DNA of 64,000 nt, taken from assembly GCA_013426785.1 (NCBI GenBank), contig JACDZI010000007.1, forward strand, positions 1 through 64,000, given 5' to 3'. Of the stretch, positions 28,667 to 36,776 are shown piece by piece. The notes beneath the pieces are model-generated. The model was not told the DNA's origin, ran no database searches, and was given only the letters and a program-made list of their open reading frames with translations. The stretch's first letter is position 1. Every line of letters begins with the position of its first letter. The stretch is from Rhodocyclaceae bacterium (lineage in GTDB: Bacteria; Pseudomonadota; Gammaproteobacteria; Burkholderiales; Rhodocyclaceae). Made by a program: the position numbers and the translations under genes.

Positions 28667-29521
28667 ATGTCTGCTGTCCGCGAATCCACTTCCGCCAAGA
28701 TTTACCCCGCCACGCTGGTCCGCTCGGAGCGCATCACCCCGGAAAAATCGGCCGAGGACGTGCGCCACCTGGTGTTCCGCCGCGACGACTTGTCCTTCTC
28801 CTGCGCCATGGGTCAGTGCGTGCGGGTGATGGCGCCGGGCCAGTACGGCAACCAGTACCACCCGCGCCTTTACCTGGTGGCCGACAATGTCGCCGAGCGT
28901 GACGGCGGCATCGAGTTCGCCATCTGCGTCAAACGCCACAACTACATCGACGACTTCAACGGCGAACGCTATCCGGGCATTGCCTCCAACTACCTGTGCG
29001 ACTTGCCGGTCGGCACGAGTGTCCAGTTTACCGGTCCCTTCGGCTACCCCTTCGCCATGCCGGCCAGCCGCAAGGCGAACATCCTGATGATCGGCATGGG
29101 CACCGGCATCGCGCCCTTCCGTGCGCTGATCCGCACCCTCTATGAAACCTACGGCAGTTGGGACGGCAAGGTGCGCCTGTTCTACGGCGCGAAGAGCGGC
29201 CTTGAAATGCTCTACATGAACGACGAGAACAAGGACCTCGCCCAGTACGTCTATCAGCCGACCTTCAAGGCCTTCCAGGCGATCAGCCCGCGGCCGGCCT
29301 TCGACGCACCGGTGGCGATTGACCAGGCCATCGCCCAGAATGCCGCCGAGGTGTGGGAGATGTTGCAGGCGCCCGATACCTATATCTATCTGGCTGGTGT
29401 CGATCAGATGCAGGCCAGCGTCAATCAGGCGCTGATCGCCATCTGCGGTTCCGCCGACACCTGGTACGAACTCAAGGATGCGCTCAAGGCCAGCGGTCGC
29501 TGGCACGAAGTGCTGTACTGA
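28667..29521 (+). CDS. plant-type ferredoxin-NADP(H) reductase-like flavoprotein
   Basis: 284 residues. FAD-binding: HPRLYLVADN (Arg67, Tyr69) and ASNYLCDLPVG (about 106-116), the counterpart of plastid FNR CSNFLCDLKPG. NADP-binding: MGTGIAPFRALI (144-155), YLAGVDQM, and the C-terminal aromatic Tyr284 that stacks on FAD in plant-type FNRs. It starts one base after the hyfI stop, so it is almost certainly cotranscribed with the Ehr subunits and may be their electron input from, or output to, NAD(P)H. No signal peptide or Fe-S motif. The ferredoxin partner, if any, is not in the cluster. Confidence 0.88.
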   Translation: MSAVRESTSAKIYPATLVRSERITPEKSAEDVRHLVFRRDDLSFSCAMGQCVRVMAPGQYGNQYHPRLYLVADNVAERDGGIEFAICVKRHNYIDDFNGERYPGIASNYLCDLPVGTSVQFTGPFGYPFAMPASRKANILMIGMGTGIAPFRALIRTLYETYGSWDGKVRLFYGAKSGLEMLYMNDENKDLAQYVYQPTFKAFQAISPRPAFDAPVAIDQAIAQNAAEVWEMLQAPDTYIYLAGVDQMQASVNQALIAICGSADTWYELKDALKASGRWHEVLY

Positions 29522-29522
29522 T

Positions 29523-29546
29523 AAAAGTCGGCGCTGGCAGGACGGC
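29523..29546 (+). repeat. dispersed 24-bp repeat, copy 7 (FNR/hydrogenase convergent gap)
   Basis: Exact consensus, identical to copies 5 and 9. It fills 24 of the 25 bases between the convergent stops of the FNR-like gene and hynL. Confidence 0.95.
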
Positions 29547-31316
29547 TCAGTAGACCTTGACCTGCACCAATTCCTCGCCCTGCGGGTCGGTGACATGCAC
29601 CGCGCAGGCGATGCAGGGGTCGAAGCTGTGGATGGTGCGCAGAATCTCCAGCGGCTGCTTGGCATCGTGCAGGTGATGGCCCTTGAGTGATGCCTCGTAA
29701 GGGCCTTGTCCGCCGCCGGCATCGCGCGGGCCGGCATTCCAGGTGCTCGGCACGATGGCCTGGTAGTTGGCGATCTTCTGGTTTTCGATGACGATCCAGT
29801 GCGACAGGCCGCCGCGTGGCGCTTCCATCAGGCCGACGCCTTGCGCCCTGGCCGGCCACGTCGAAGGCTCCCATTGGCTGTCGTTGAAGGTCTTGAGGTC
29901 GCCGGCCTTGATGTTGGCCAGCAACTGGTCGTACCAGCCCTGCATGGCATCGGCGATCAGCTTGGTTTCCAGCGTGCGCGCCGCCGTGCGGCCGAGCGTC
30001 GAGTAGAGCGCTTCCACCGGCGCATTCAGTTGCTTCAGTGCCATGCTGACCAGTTCTTTCGTCTGTACGTGGCCGGACGCGTAGAGCATGAGCACGCGCG
30101 CCAGCGGGCCGACCTCGACCGGCTTGCCCTTCCAGCGCGGCGACTTCATCCACGAGTAATCCTGGTCGACATCGAGGTGCTGGTAAGGTGGCTGCGGCCC
30201 GGTGTAATCGAGCTCGGTCTCGCCCCGATAAGGGTGCAGGCCCTTGGCCTTGCCCACCGAATACTTGTACCAGGCGTGGCTGACGAACTCCTGAATCTCG
30301 CCCTCGGCATTGACGTCGATCGGATGGATTTTCGACAGGTCGCGGTCGAGGATGACCCCGCGCGGAATCAGGAAGGAGGCAGGGTCGTTCATGCTCTTGG
30401 CCGGAAAATCGCCGAAGGTCATGAAGTTGCCGACGCCCTCGCCCTGCTTGAACCAGTCCGGGTAGAAGCCGGCGATGGCCAGCGTGTCGGGCACATAGAC
30501 CTGATCGACGAAGCCCTTCATCTGGTGGATCACGTTCTGCACGACCTGCAGACCCGTCATGTTGAGTGCCGTGCCGGAATCGCCGCCGCGGTGGTGCGGC
30601 CCCTGACCATGGCCGACATGGCTCGGGTCGATGCTGATTGCGCAAGGCACGCCGCCGACGACGAACATCGGATGCGGGTTCTTGCCGCCGAAGATGGCAT
30701 GCAGTTTCACCACGTCACGCTGCCAGGCCAGCGCATCGAGGTAATGCGCCACCGCCATCAGGTTGGCTTCCGGCGGCAGTTTGTAACCGGGATGGCCCCA
30801 GTAACCGTTGGCGAAAATGCCGAGCTGGCCGGCCTCGACGAAGCCCTTTAGCTTCTTTTGCGCGTCGGAAAAATACCCCGGCGAGGATTTCGCATAGCCC
30901 GACAGGCTCTGTGCCAGCGTCGAGGTGGCCTTCGGGTCTGCCTTGAGCGCCGACACCACATCCACCCAGTCCAGCGCATGCAGGTGGTAGAAGTGCATCA
31001 CATGGTCGTGGATGTACTGCGCGCCGATCATCAGGTTGCGGATCAGCTCGGCATTGGCGGGAATCTCGATCTTCAGCGCATCTTCCACGGAGCGCACCGA
31101 GGCCATGCCATGCACCAGCGTGCACACGCCGCAGATGCGCTGTGCGAAGGCCCAAGCGTCGCGCGGGTCGCGCTGACGCAGGATGATCTCCAGTCCGCGC
31201 ACCATGGTGCCGGCCGACGAGGCGCGGGTGATGCGCCCGTCGGCATCGGTTTCGGCTTCGATGCGCAGGTGCCCTTCGATGCGGGTGATCGGGTCGACGA
31301 CGATGCGTTGGTTCAT
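29547..31316 (-). CDS. hynL: [NiFe] hydrogenase large subunit (Isp-type, group 1e-like)
   Basis: 589 residues. The active-site cysteines are present: RICGVCTLVHG (Cys62, Cys65) and DPCIACAVH (Cys568, Cys571). The last 15 residues after His574 are the peptide removed by the maturation protease after nickel insertion. The chosen ATG at 31316 is preceded by GAGGAA and lies just after the isp2 stop; an ATG at 31331 overlaps isp2. The order hynS-isp1-isp2-hynL is that of the Thiocapsa/Allochromatium membrane-linked hydrogenases, which feed electrons from H2 toward quinone, sulfur or NAD pathways. No hyp maturation genes are in the window. Confidence 0.96.
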   Translation of the reverse strand: MNQRIVVDPITRIEGHLRIEAETDADGRITRASSAGTMVRGLEIILRQRDPRDAWAFAQRICGVCTLVHGMASVRSVEDALKIEIPANAELIRNLMIGAQYIHDHVMHFYHLHALDWVDVVSALKADPKATSTLAQSLSGYAKSSPGYFSDAQKKLKGFVEAGQLGIFANGYWGHPGYKLPPEANLMAVAHYLDALAWQRDVVKLHAIFGGKNPHPMFVVGGVPCAISIDPSHVGHGQGPHHRGGDSGTALNMTGLQVVQNVIHQMKGFVDQVYVPDTLAIAGFYPDWFKQGEGVGNFMTFGDFPAKSMNDPASFLIPRGVILDRDLSKIHPIDVNAEGEIQEFVSHAWYKYSVGKAKGLHPYRGETELDYTGPQPPYQHLDVDQDYSWMKSPRWKGKPVEVGPLARVLMLYASGHVQTKELVSMALKQLNAPVEALYSTLGRTAARTLETKLIADAMQGWYDQLLANIKAGDLKTFNDSQWEPSTWPARAQGVGLMEAPRGGLSHWIVIENQKIANYQAIVPSTWNAGPRDAGGGQGPYEASLKGHHLHDAKQPLEILRTIHSFDPCIACAVHVTDPQGEELVQVKVY

Positions 31317-31317
31317 C

Positions 31318-32583
31318 TCAGTTTTCCTCAAGCTGGTCGGCGACCACTTCGGTCAACCCCAGCATTTCGACATCCATGCCGTAATGTTCGAGCGCCTCTT
31401 CCATCACCACGCGGCAGTTGGCGCAGGCGGTGACGAGGGTCTTCACGCCGAGTGCCTCGATCTGCGACTTTTTCTTCTTGAAGACGTTCATGCGCAACGG
31501 TTCGGCGCGCTCGTTGGCCGATACGCCGCCCCCGCCGCCGCAGCACCAGTTCATCACCCCCGTGTCGGCCATTTCGCGGAAGTCGCTGGCGCAGGCATTC
31601 AAGAGGGTGCGTGGTTGCTCATAGACGCCGCCCCGCCGCGAGATCTGGCAGGGATCGTGGTAGGTCAGCGGCTGGGTCAGTGACTTTTGGTTTTTCAGCT
31701 TCAGTTTGCCGGCGCGGCGCAGGTTGTCCAGTACTTCGAGGATGTGCTTCACCTCGAAACCGAAGGGCCGGCCCATCAGGTTGGGGCCGTCCCAGCGGAT
31801 CGCCGTGTAGGCATGGCCGCACTCGGGGCTGATCACGCACCGGGCCTTGAGCCGCTCGGCGGCGCTGACGATGCGCGACACCAGTTCCCGTGCCAGGTCG
31901 GACGAGCCGATCTGGATGCCGGAGTTGGTGGCCTCGTAGGCATCGCTGGCCAGCGTCCAGGTCTTGCCGGCCTGGTTGAGGATGCGCCCCACCGCGCCGA
32001 GATATTCCGGGAAATTCAGAATCTCCCAAGATGACATCAGCACCAGGTAATCCACGTCCACCTGATCGACCGGCACCGTGTAGCCATGCTGCTTCTCCAG
32101 GCGCCGGATCTGCGCCTGCACCGTCACCCACTTCACCCCCGCCGGGCTGCCGCTGCTGATGGCGCGCTGCGTGGCCGTGACCAGCCCTTCGGGCGCGTGG
32201 CCGGCCGCGACCATGCCCTCGCGCATCTTGCGGATCATGTAGGTAAGGTCGTTACCCACCGGGCAGACCATCGCGCAACGGCCGCACATCGTGCAACTGT
32301 CGTAGACCAGCGATTCCCATTCCGCCAGTTCGGCATCGGTGACTTCCTTGCCGAAGCCCACCATGCTGCCGAGTTTGCCGAGCAGCGTGTATTCCTGCTG
32401 CCAGATGCGGCGCAGGGGCTCGATCTTGTGGATCGGCGTGAAGCGCGCATCGCCGCTCTCGGTATAGAACAGGCAGGCTTCGGCACACAGCCCGCAATGC
32501 ACGCAACTTGAAAAGAAGCTGGCGATGGGCGCATCCATCACCTCCTTGAAGGCGTTGATGCCTTTGGCGAGTGTCGCGGTCAC
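31318..32583 (-). CDS. isp2: Isp2, HdrD/GlpC-like iron-sulfur electron carrier of the hydrogenase
   Basis: 421 residues. Two [4Fe-4S] motifs, CVHCGLCAEACLFY (Cys27-37) and CTMCGRCAMVCPVG (about 98-111), precede two CCG-type domains (HDPCQISRRGGV, NWCCGGGGGV, VTACANCRVVMEEAL) like the catalytic part of heterodisulfide reductase HdrD. In Isp hydrogenases this cytoplasmic protein works with Isp1 to carry electrons from the periplasmic hydrogenase to an internal acceptor. It overlaps isp1 at the start. Confidence 0.93.
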   Translation of the reverse strand: MTATLAKGINAFKEVMDAPIASFFSSCVHCGLCAEACLFYTESGDARFTPIHKIEPLRRIWQQEYTLLGKLGSMVGFGKEVTDAELAEWESLVYDSCTMCGRCAMVCPVGNDLTYMIRKMREGMVAAGHAPEGLVTATQRAISSGSPAGVKWVTVQAQIRRLEKQHGYTVPVDQVDVDYLVLMSSWEILNFPEYLGAVGRILNQAGKTWTLASDAYEATNSGIQIGSSDLARELVSRIVSAAERLKARCVISPECGHAYTAIRWDGPNLMGRPFGFEVKHILEVLDNLRRAGKLKLKNQKSLTQPLTYHDPCQISRRGGVYEQPRTLLNACASDFREMADTGVMNWCCGGGGGVSANERAEPLRMNVFKKKKSQIEALGVKTLVTACANCRVVMEEALEHYGMDVEMLGLTEVVADQLEEN

Positions 32584-33239
32584 GATGCCACCCCCTTCCT
32601 GCCTGAAATATCGCCGTTGTACCAGCGCGAGATGAAGACGCTGACGACATGGAACAGCTTGGTGAAGGGCAGCAGCATCAGCAGCAGTTCCACCGAAAGG
32701 ATGTGCAGCGCCAGCATGAAGGTGTATTCGAACAGCAGGTGGTGGTAGGCGAGATAGCCCGTCAGGAGCGGCAGCAGGGTCAGCACCCAGGCCAGATAGT
32801 CACCCCCCGTGGTGAGCAGCCGCTTGACCGGATTGCTGAAGCGGTGCGCGAGCAGCACGAGCAGCGCGATGATGGACGCGACCGCTAGCGCATCCACCAG
32901 CGCCGAGGGTAGCGACGGCCAGCCGAGGCTGGTGACTTCCCGGATCAGCTCAATGTGCGGCGCGAACAGGAGAATCGTGATGAACAGGCCGATGTGAAAG
33001 ACATAGCCAGCGATGTAGGTGACCGGGTCGCGCCTGACCATGCCTGGCGGCGGAATCGAGCGAGCGTACATGGTGCGCCAGCCGCTGCCCGGGGTGGTCG
33101 GGCGTGCTGGCGATAGATCGGCCTTGCGGCCGAGGCCAAAGATCTCGAACAGGCGCAGCAGAATGCCGAAGGCACAGACGGCCAGCGCGGCATTGAGCGC
33201 GGTACCGCGCGCGAACGTGAGCAAATCGAGGCTGTTCAT
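32580..33239 (-). CDS. isp1: Isp1, membrane cytochrome b-type subunit of the hydrogenase
   Basis: 219 residues with five predicted membrane helices, resembling the nitrate reductase gamma subunit/HdrE. Histidines in the helices (FHIGLFITILLFAPH, LAYHHLLFEY, LALHILSVELLL) are candidate haem b ligands. It transfers electrons from the periplasmic HynSL through the membrane to Isp2 or quinone. Overlaps hynS and isp2 by four bases each. Confidence 0.92.
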   Translation of the reverse strand: MNSLDLLTFARGTALNAALAVCAFGILLRLFEIFGLGRKADLSPARPTTPGSGWRTMYARSIPPPGMVRRDPVTYIAGYVFHIGLFITILLFAPHIELIREVTSLGWPSLPSALVDALAVASIIALLVLLAHRFSNPVKRLLTTGGDYLAWVLTLLPLLTGYLAYHHLLFEYTFMLALHILSVELLLMLLPFTKLFHVVSVFISRWYNGDISGRKGVAS

Positions 33240-34351
33240 TGCTCCTCCCGCTTCAGGTCGTCGACCGTCATCTTCTGGTGTGCCGCCCTAGCCGCGGACT
33301 TCTTGCTGCGGTTGTGCCAGGTGACGGCGACGCCGGCGGCCGCGCCTGCTGCCGCTGCGGCGGCGAGCGTCCCCTGCACCGGTGTGATCGGCATCGACAA
33401 TGCCTGGTAGAAACCGCCGGCATCCCAGAAGTTCGGTTCCGAACAACCGATGCAGCCGTGGCCCGACTGGATCGGGAAACTGGTGCCGTCGTTCCACTTG
33501 GTGGTCGCGCAGGCGTTGTAGGTGACCGGCCCCTTGCAGCCGAGCTTGAACAGACACCAGCCACGCCGCGCCGCCTCGTCGTCGAAGCTTTGCGCGAACT
33601 TGCCCTGGTCGTAGAAGGGCCGCCGGTAACAGCGGTCGTGGATGGTTTCGCCGTAGAACACCTTGGGGCGACCCAGGCCATCGAGTTCGGGGATCTTGCC
33701 GAAGGTCAGGAAATGCGCCAGCACGCCGGTCATTACCACCGGGATGGGCGGGCAGCCGGGGATGTTGATGATGGGTTTGTCCTTGACGATATCGCTTACC
33801 GAGACTGCGCCGGTGGGGTTCGGGTCGGCCTTGGGGATGCCGCCGTAGGTGGCGCAGGTGCCCACCGCCACGATGACCGCCGCGCCCCTGGCCGAGTCCA
33901 ACAGCATGGCGTGGTTGCTGATGCCGGCGATGGTGGAGTAGCCGGGGTTGCCCAGCGGGATCGAGCCATCGACGATCAGGAGATATTTGCCGACGTTGTC
34001 GTGCATCGCCTGTTCGCGCGCCTGTTCCGCCGCTTCTGCCGAAGCCGCCTGCAGGGTGTGGTGGTAGTCGAGCGAAATCAGGTCGAAGATCAGGTTTTCG
34101 AGCGTCGGCGAGTGCGAGCGCGTGATTGATTCGGTGCAGCCGGTGCATTCCTGGAACGACAGCCAGATCACGGACTGGCGGCGTGCCGTGGCGATCGCGG
34201 CTGCCAGCACCGGTGCCATGCCAGCCGGCAGTGCCAGCAGCGAGGCAAGCGTCGAACAGTATTTCAGGAAGTTGCGGCGGCTCACGCCACGTTGCGCGAG
34301 ACCCTCGCCGACCGTGCCTGGTTCACTCGTGAACGGATGCGCCGTCTTCAT
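33236..34351 (-). CDS. hynS: [NiFe] hydrogenase small subunit with Tat signal
   Basis: 371 residues. Tat signal: SRRNFLK at residues 24-30 followed by a hydrophobic stretch ending near AAAIATA. The proximal-cluster CTGCTES (Cys69, Cys72) is the standard four-cysteine type, not the six-cysteine oxygen-tolerant form. Further cluster ligands are seen in VGTCATYGG, IPGCPPIP, HDRCYRR, WCLFKLGCKGP, CATTKWN and GHGCIGCSEPNFWD. A C-terminal membrane helix (GTLAAAAAAGAAAGVAVTW) anchors it on the periplasmic side. ATG at 34351 has GGAGGGGG upstream and overlaps hynD by 29 bases. Confidence 0.96.
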   Translation of the reverse strand: MKTAHPFTSEPGTVGEGLAQRGVSRRNFLKYCSTLASLLALPAGMAPVLAAAIATARRQSVIWLSFQECTGCTESITRSHSPTLENLIFDLISLDYHHTLQAASAEAAEQAREQAMHDNVGKYLLIVDGSIPLGNPGYSTIAGISNHAMLLDSARGAAVIVAVGTCATYGGIPKADPNPTGAVSVSDIVKDKPIINIPGCPPIPVVMTGVLAHFLTFGKIPELDGLGRPKVFYGETIHDRCYRRPFYDQGKFAQSFDDEAARRGWCLFKLGCKGPVTYNACATTKWNDGTSFPIQSGHGCIGCSEPNFWDAGGFYQALSMPITPVQGTLAAAAAAGAAAGVAVTWHNRSKKSAARAAHQKMTVDDLKREEQ

Positions 34352-34835
34352 GCTTTTCCCCCTCCGGAATTGAAGTACGCCAGCTTTTGATAATGGTACA
34401 CGCTTCGCGGTAAATGTCCTTGATCGCTGCGCCTACGGCTGGCGTGAGCGACTCGCCCCAATCGATCTTTTGTGGCTGGACGCCGATCAAGGCACGCTGG
34501 GCCGGCCAGTGGTTCGTCAGCCGGGCGATGGCCATCAGGTCGAGCAGGCCGACCTCATGCACGCTGGACTTGCGGTTTCCGCCGAGGAAGCGATCCATCG
34601 CCTCACCCTCGTAGATGGCCACCATTCCCGGTGGGCCACCGAGGTCAGCAGCATCTAGAACCAGCAGGGCATCGCACTCGGCAATCGCTGGCGCAAGAGT
34701 AAACGACAGCGTACCGCCATCGAGGAAAGTGATGTCGTCGGCCGCATCCAACCCGGCCTTGAGTGCGTTCATGGCAACGATGCCGACCCCTTCGTCGGTG
34801 AGCAGCGTGTTGCCAATGCCGAGGATCAGGATCAT
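34323..34835 (-). CDS. hynD: hydrogenase maturation protease (HyaD/HupD family)
   Basis: 170 residues. LGIGNTLLTDEGVGI with the nickel-ligand Glu15 and DAADLGGPPG match the HyaD/HybD endopeptidases that trim the large-subunit C-terminus after nickel insertion. Unusually, it is the first gene of the hydrogenase operon. The 22 bases directly before its ATG are a shortened dispersed-repeat copy, whose AGGA at suitable spacing seems to serve as Shine-Dalgarno. Confidence 0.93.
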   Translation of the reverse strand: MILILGIGNTLLTDEGVGIVAMNALKAGLDAADDITFLDGGTLSFTLAPAIAECDALLVLDAADLGGPPGMVAIYEGEAMDRFLGGNRKSSVHEVGLLDLMAIARLTNHWPAQRALIGVQPQKIDWGESLTPAVGAAIKDIYREACTIIKSWRTSIPEGEKHEDGASVHE

Positions 34836-34857
34836 GCTGTCCTGCAGGCCGACTTTT
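34836..34857 (-). repeat. shortened dispersed repeat, copy 8 (directly upstream of hynD)
   Basis: AAAAGTCGG then CCTGCAGGACAGC: it matches the consensus with two single-base deletions and one substitution. It abuts the hynD ATG. Confidence 0.65.
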
Positions 34858-34873
34858 CCGGTCGGACGCCGGG

Positions 34874-35251
34874 CTACCTCACGGGCGCAATGCGCGCTTC
34901 TTCCAGCAGCAGCGGATAGACATAGCCGTAGCCGAAGTCGCGATTGACATCTACCCGGCCGCTGACGACCACCTGATCGCCAACCTTTGCGGTCTGCTGG
35001 CTGGTCACGGTGAGGTCATTGTCCTGTTTTTCCGGGGTGCCGCTGCCGTCCTGCACATGCAGGAAATTCTTGTTCATCACACCGTTATTGACCTTGACCA
35101 CCTTGCCCTTGATGCTAACTTCCTTGCCGGCGAGGCTGGTCTTGTCCTGATACAGGGCGGCGATGGTCTTGACGGGCGGCTCGGCGGCGATAGCGGCGAG
35201 GCTGCCCAGGCCGAGCAGGCAGGCGGTGAGGAGGGCGGCAAGTGTCTTCAT
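34874..35251 (-). CDS. periplasmic OB-fold protein
   Basis: 125 residues with a clear signal peptide (KTLAALLTACLLGLGSLAA, cleavage after AIAA). The mature part is an OB-fold-type domain: LAGKEVSIKGKVVKVNNGVM, NFLHVQDGSG, DQVVVSGRVDVNRDFGYGY. Similar small exported OB-fold proteins accompany cytochrome c genes (NrfJ-like), but no biochemical role can be assigned here. It stands between two diheme cytochromes and the hydrogenase operon on the same strand. Confidence 0.75.
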   Translation of the reverse strand: MKTLAALLTACLLGLGSLAAIAAEPPVKTIAALYQDKTSLAGKEVSIKGKVVKVNNGVMNKNFLHVQDGSGTPEKQDNDLTVTSQQTAKVGDQVVVSGRVDVNRDFGYGYVYPLLLEEARIAPVR

Positions 35252-35321
35252 GGTGATTTCCGATCAGTTTGGGAATGGGGCTGGGCTGGGACGCAGTATG
35301 CCACGTCGGCAAGTGCCCCTC

Positions 35322-35345
35322 GCCGTCCTGCCAGCGCCGACTTTT
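35322..35345 (-). repeat. dispersed 24-bp repeat, copy 9 (OB-fold/cytochrome gap)
   Basis: Exact consensus on the minus strand, identical to copies 5 and 7. It ends six bases from the 3' end of the cytochrome gene at 35352. Confidence 0.95.
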
Positions 35346-35351
35346 CTCCGC

Positions 35352-36071
35352 TTACCGGGGCTGCGGGTCGCGCTGCGGCTCGGACTGCTGCCGTGACATG
35401 TAGTCGGCCAGCAGGGTGATGTCCTTGTCCTTGTACTTCTTGATCACCTCGACCATCTTCGGGTAGGAGTTCATGCGCTTGCCGTCGCGGATGGCGAGCA
35501 TGTTGTTCTCCAGATAGGCGAAGTGCTGGCTGGCGACGCGCGGGTAGAACTTCTCGCGGATGCCTTCGCCGTTCTTGCCATGGCACTCGGCGCAATCGGC
35601 GTCGTAAATCTTCGCCGCCCGCTCCAGATAGGCGCCTTCACCCTTGCCGTTATTGGCGGGGATCGGCAGGTGGCTCAGGTACTTGGCGAGGTCGGCGATT
35701 TCCTGCGCGTTGATCACGTGATCGTCGGCGAAGGGCAGCATCTTCGGGTTGCCGCGCCGCCCGGCGCGGATGTCGGTCAACTGTTTGATCAGCACCGTGT
35801 CGTGCTGACCGGCCAGACGCGGATACTTGCCGTCGACGCGGCCGTTCGCGTCCGGCCGATGGCAGCCACGGCAGACTTCGTAAGTGATTTCCCCGCGCAG
35901 GTAGTCGCCCTTGGCGCTCAGCGCGATCAGTTTCTCGCCTTCGATGGGGTTCCAGGCCGCTTCAGCCTGTTCCAGGGTAGCCTGCTTGCTGCCCTTTGTT
36001 ACCGGTTCGGCCGCCAGGGCGAGGCTGGAGATTCCCAGCGCGATCGATAAGGCCAGTACATAGTTTTTCAC
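35352..36071 (-). CDS. periplasmic diheme cytochrome c
   Basis: 239 residues with a signal peptide (YVLALSIALGISSLALA) and two haem sites: CRGCH (about residue 69) and CAECH (about 159). Each is in a cytochrome c fold of class I/c4 style: KYPRLAGQHDTVLIKQL and FYPRVASQHFAYLENNM. It starts with GTG 13 bases after the preceding cytochrome gene. Likely a shuttle between the inner membrane or hydrogenase and the MtrA conduit; that partner assignment is inferred from position. Confidence 0.9.
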   Translation of the reverse strand: MKNYVLALSIALGISSLALAAEPVTKGSKQATLEQAEAAWNPIEGEKLIALSAKGDYLRGEITYEVCRGCHRPDANGRVDGKYPRLAGQHDTVLIKQLTDIRAGRRGNPKMLPFADDHVINAQEIADLAKYLSHLPIPANNGKGEGAYLERAAKIYDADCAECHGKNGEGIREKFYPRVASQHFAYLENNMLAIRDGKRMNSYPKMVEVIKKYKDKDITLLADYMSRQQSEPQRDPQPR

Positions 36072-36084
36072 CGCTTCACCTCGC

Positions 36085-36687
36085 TCATTGCAATCCGGCG
36101 ATGTACTCCGCCACCGCCTTCATTTCGTCTTCCGTCATGCGTTCGGCCACCGAGCGCATTACTTTGGCCTTGTCGTTGGAGCGCTTGCCGCTCTTGAAGT
36201 CGGCAATCTGCTGGATGGTATAGGCTTGGTGCTGGCCGGCCAAGCGCGGATAACGGTCGTTGCCCTCGCCTTTTTCCAGGTGGCAGCCCATGCAACCCGG
36301 CACGCCGCTGTCCGGATTGCCCTCGTCGAACAGTTTTTTGCCAGCGGCCGCCAGCTTGGCATCCTCGACGGTGCCGGGCGCCGGTTTCTGTGCGGCATAG
36401 AGGGCAGCAAGGCCCGGCACATCGCCCTTGTTGAATTTGTCGAGGAAGGTTGCCATCACGTCGTTCTTGCGCTTGCCGGAGAGAAACTCGTTGAGTTGCT
36501 TCTCGATATACCCCGGCTGCTGGCCGGCGATCTTGGGAAAGGTCGGCGCCAGACTGTTGCCATCGGGGCCGTGGCAGGCGATGCACACGGTCGCGGCGAG
36601 TTCCTTGGGGTCGGCGGCCTGTGCTGACGGCATGGACATCACCAATCCCGCCACCAGCATCAGCCAGAGCCAATGTTTCTGCTTCAC
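36085..36687 (-). CDS. diheme cytochrome c4-like protein
   Basis: 200 residues with a signal peptide ending SAQA. Haem motifs CIACH (about residue 35) and CMGCH (about 132), each followed by the c4-type YPRLAGQ/FPKIAGQ segment and an axial Met candidate. GTG start preceded by GAGGAG. Tandem with the next diheme gene; both lie downstream of mtrB on the same strand. Periplasmic electron shuttle. Confidence 0.92.
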   Translation of the reverse strand: MKQKHWLWLMLVAGLVMSMPSAQAADPKELAATVCIACHGPDGNSLAPTFPKIAGQQPGYIEKQLNEFLSGKRKNDVMATFLDKFNKGDVPGLAALYAAQKPAPGTVEDAKLAAAGKKLFDEGNPDSGVPGCMGCHLEKGEGNDRYPRLAGQHQAYTIQQIADFKSGKRSNDKAKVMRSVAERMTEDEMKAVAEYIAGLQ

Positions 36688-36745
36688 GTTATCTCCTCGG
36701 TCTGCCCAGATTGTTCTTGATCTTTCCGGCGGATCATCCTATCAA

Positions 36746-36769
36746 AAAAGTCGGCTCTGGCAAGACGGC
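36746..36769 (+). repeat. dispersed 24-bp repeat, copy 10 (mtrB/cytochrome gap)
   Basis: AAAA then GTCGGCTCTGGCAAGACGGC, two mismatches. It ends eight bases from the mtrB stop. Confidence 0.85.
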
Positions 36770-36776
36770 ATTTACA

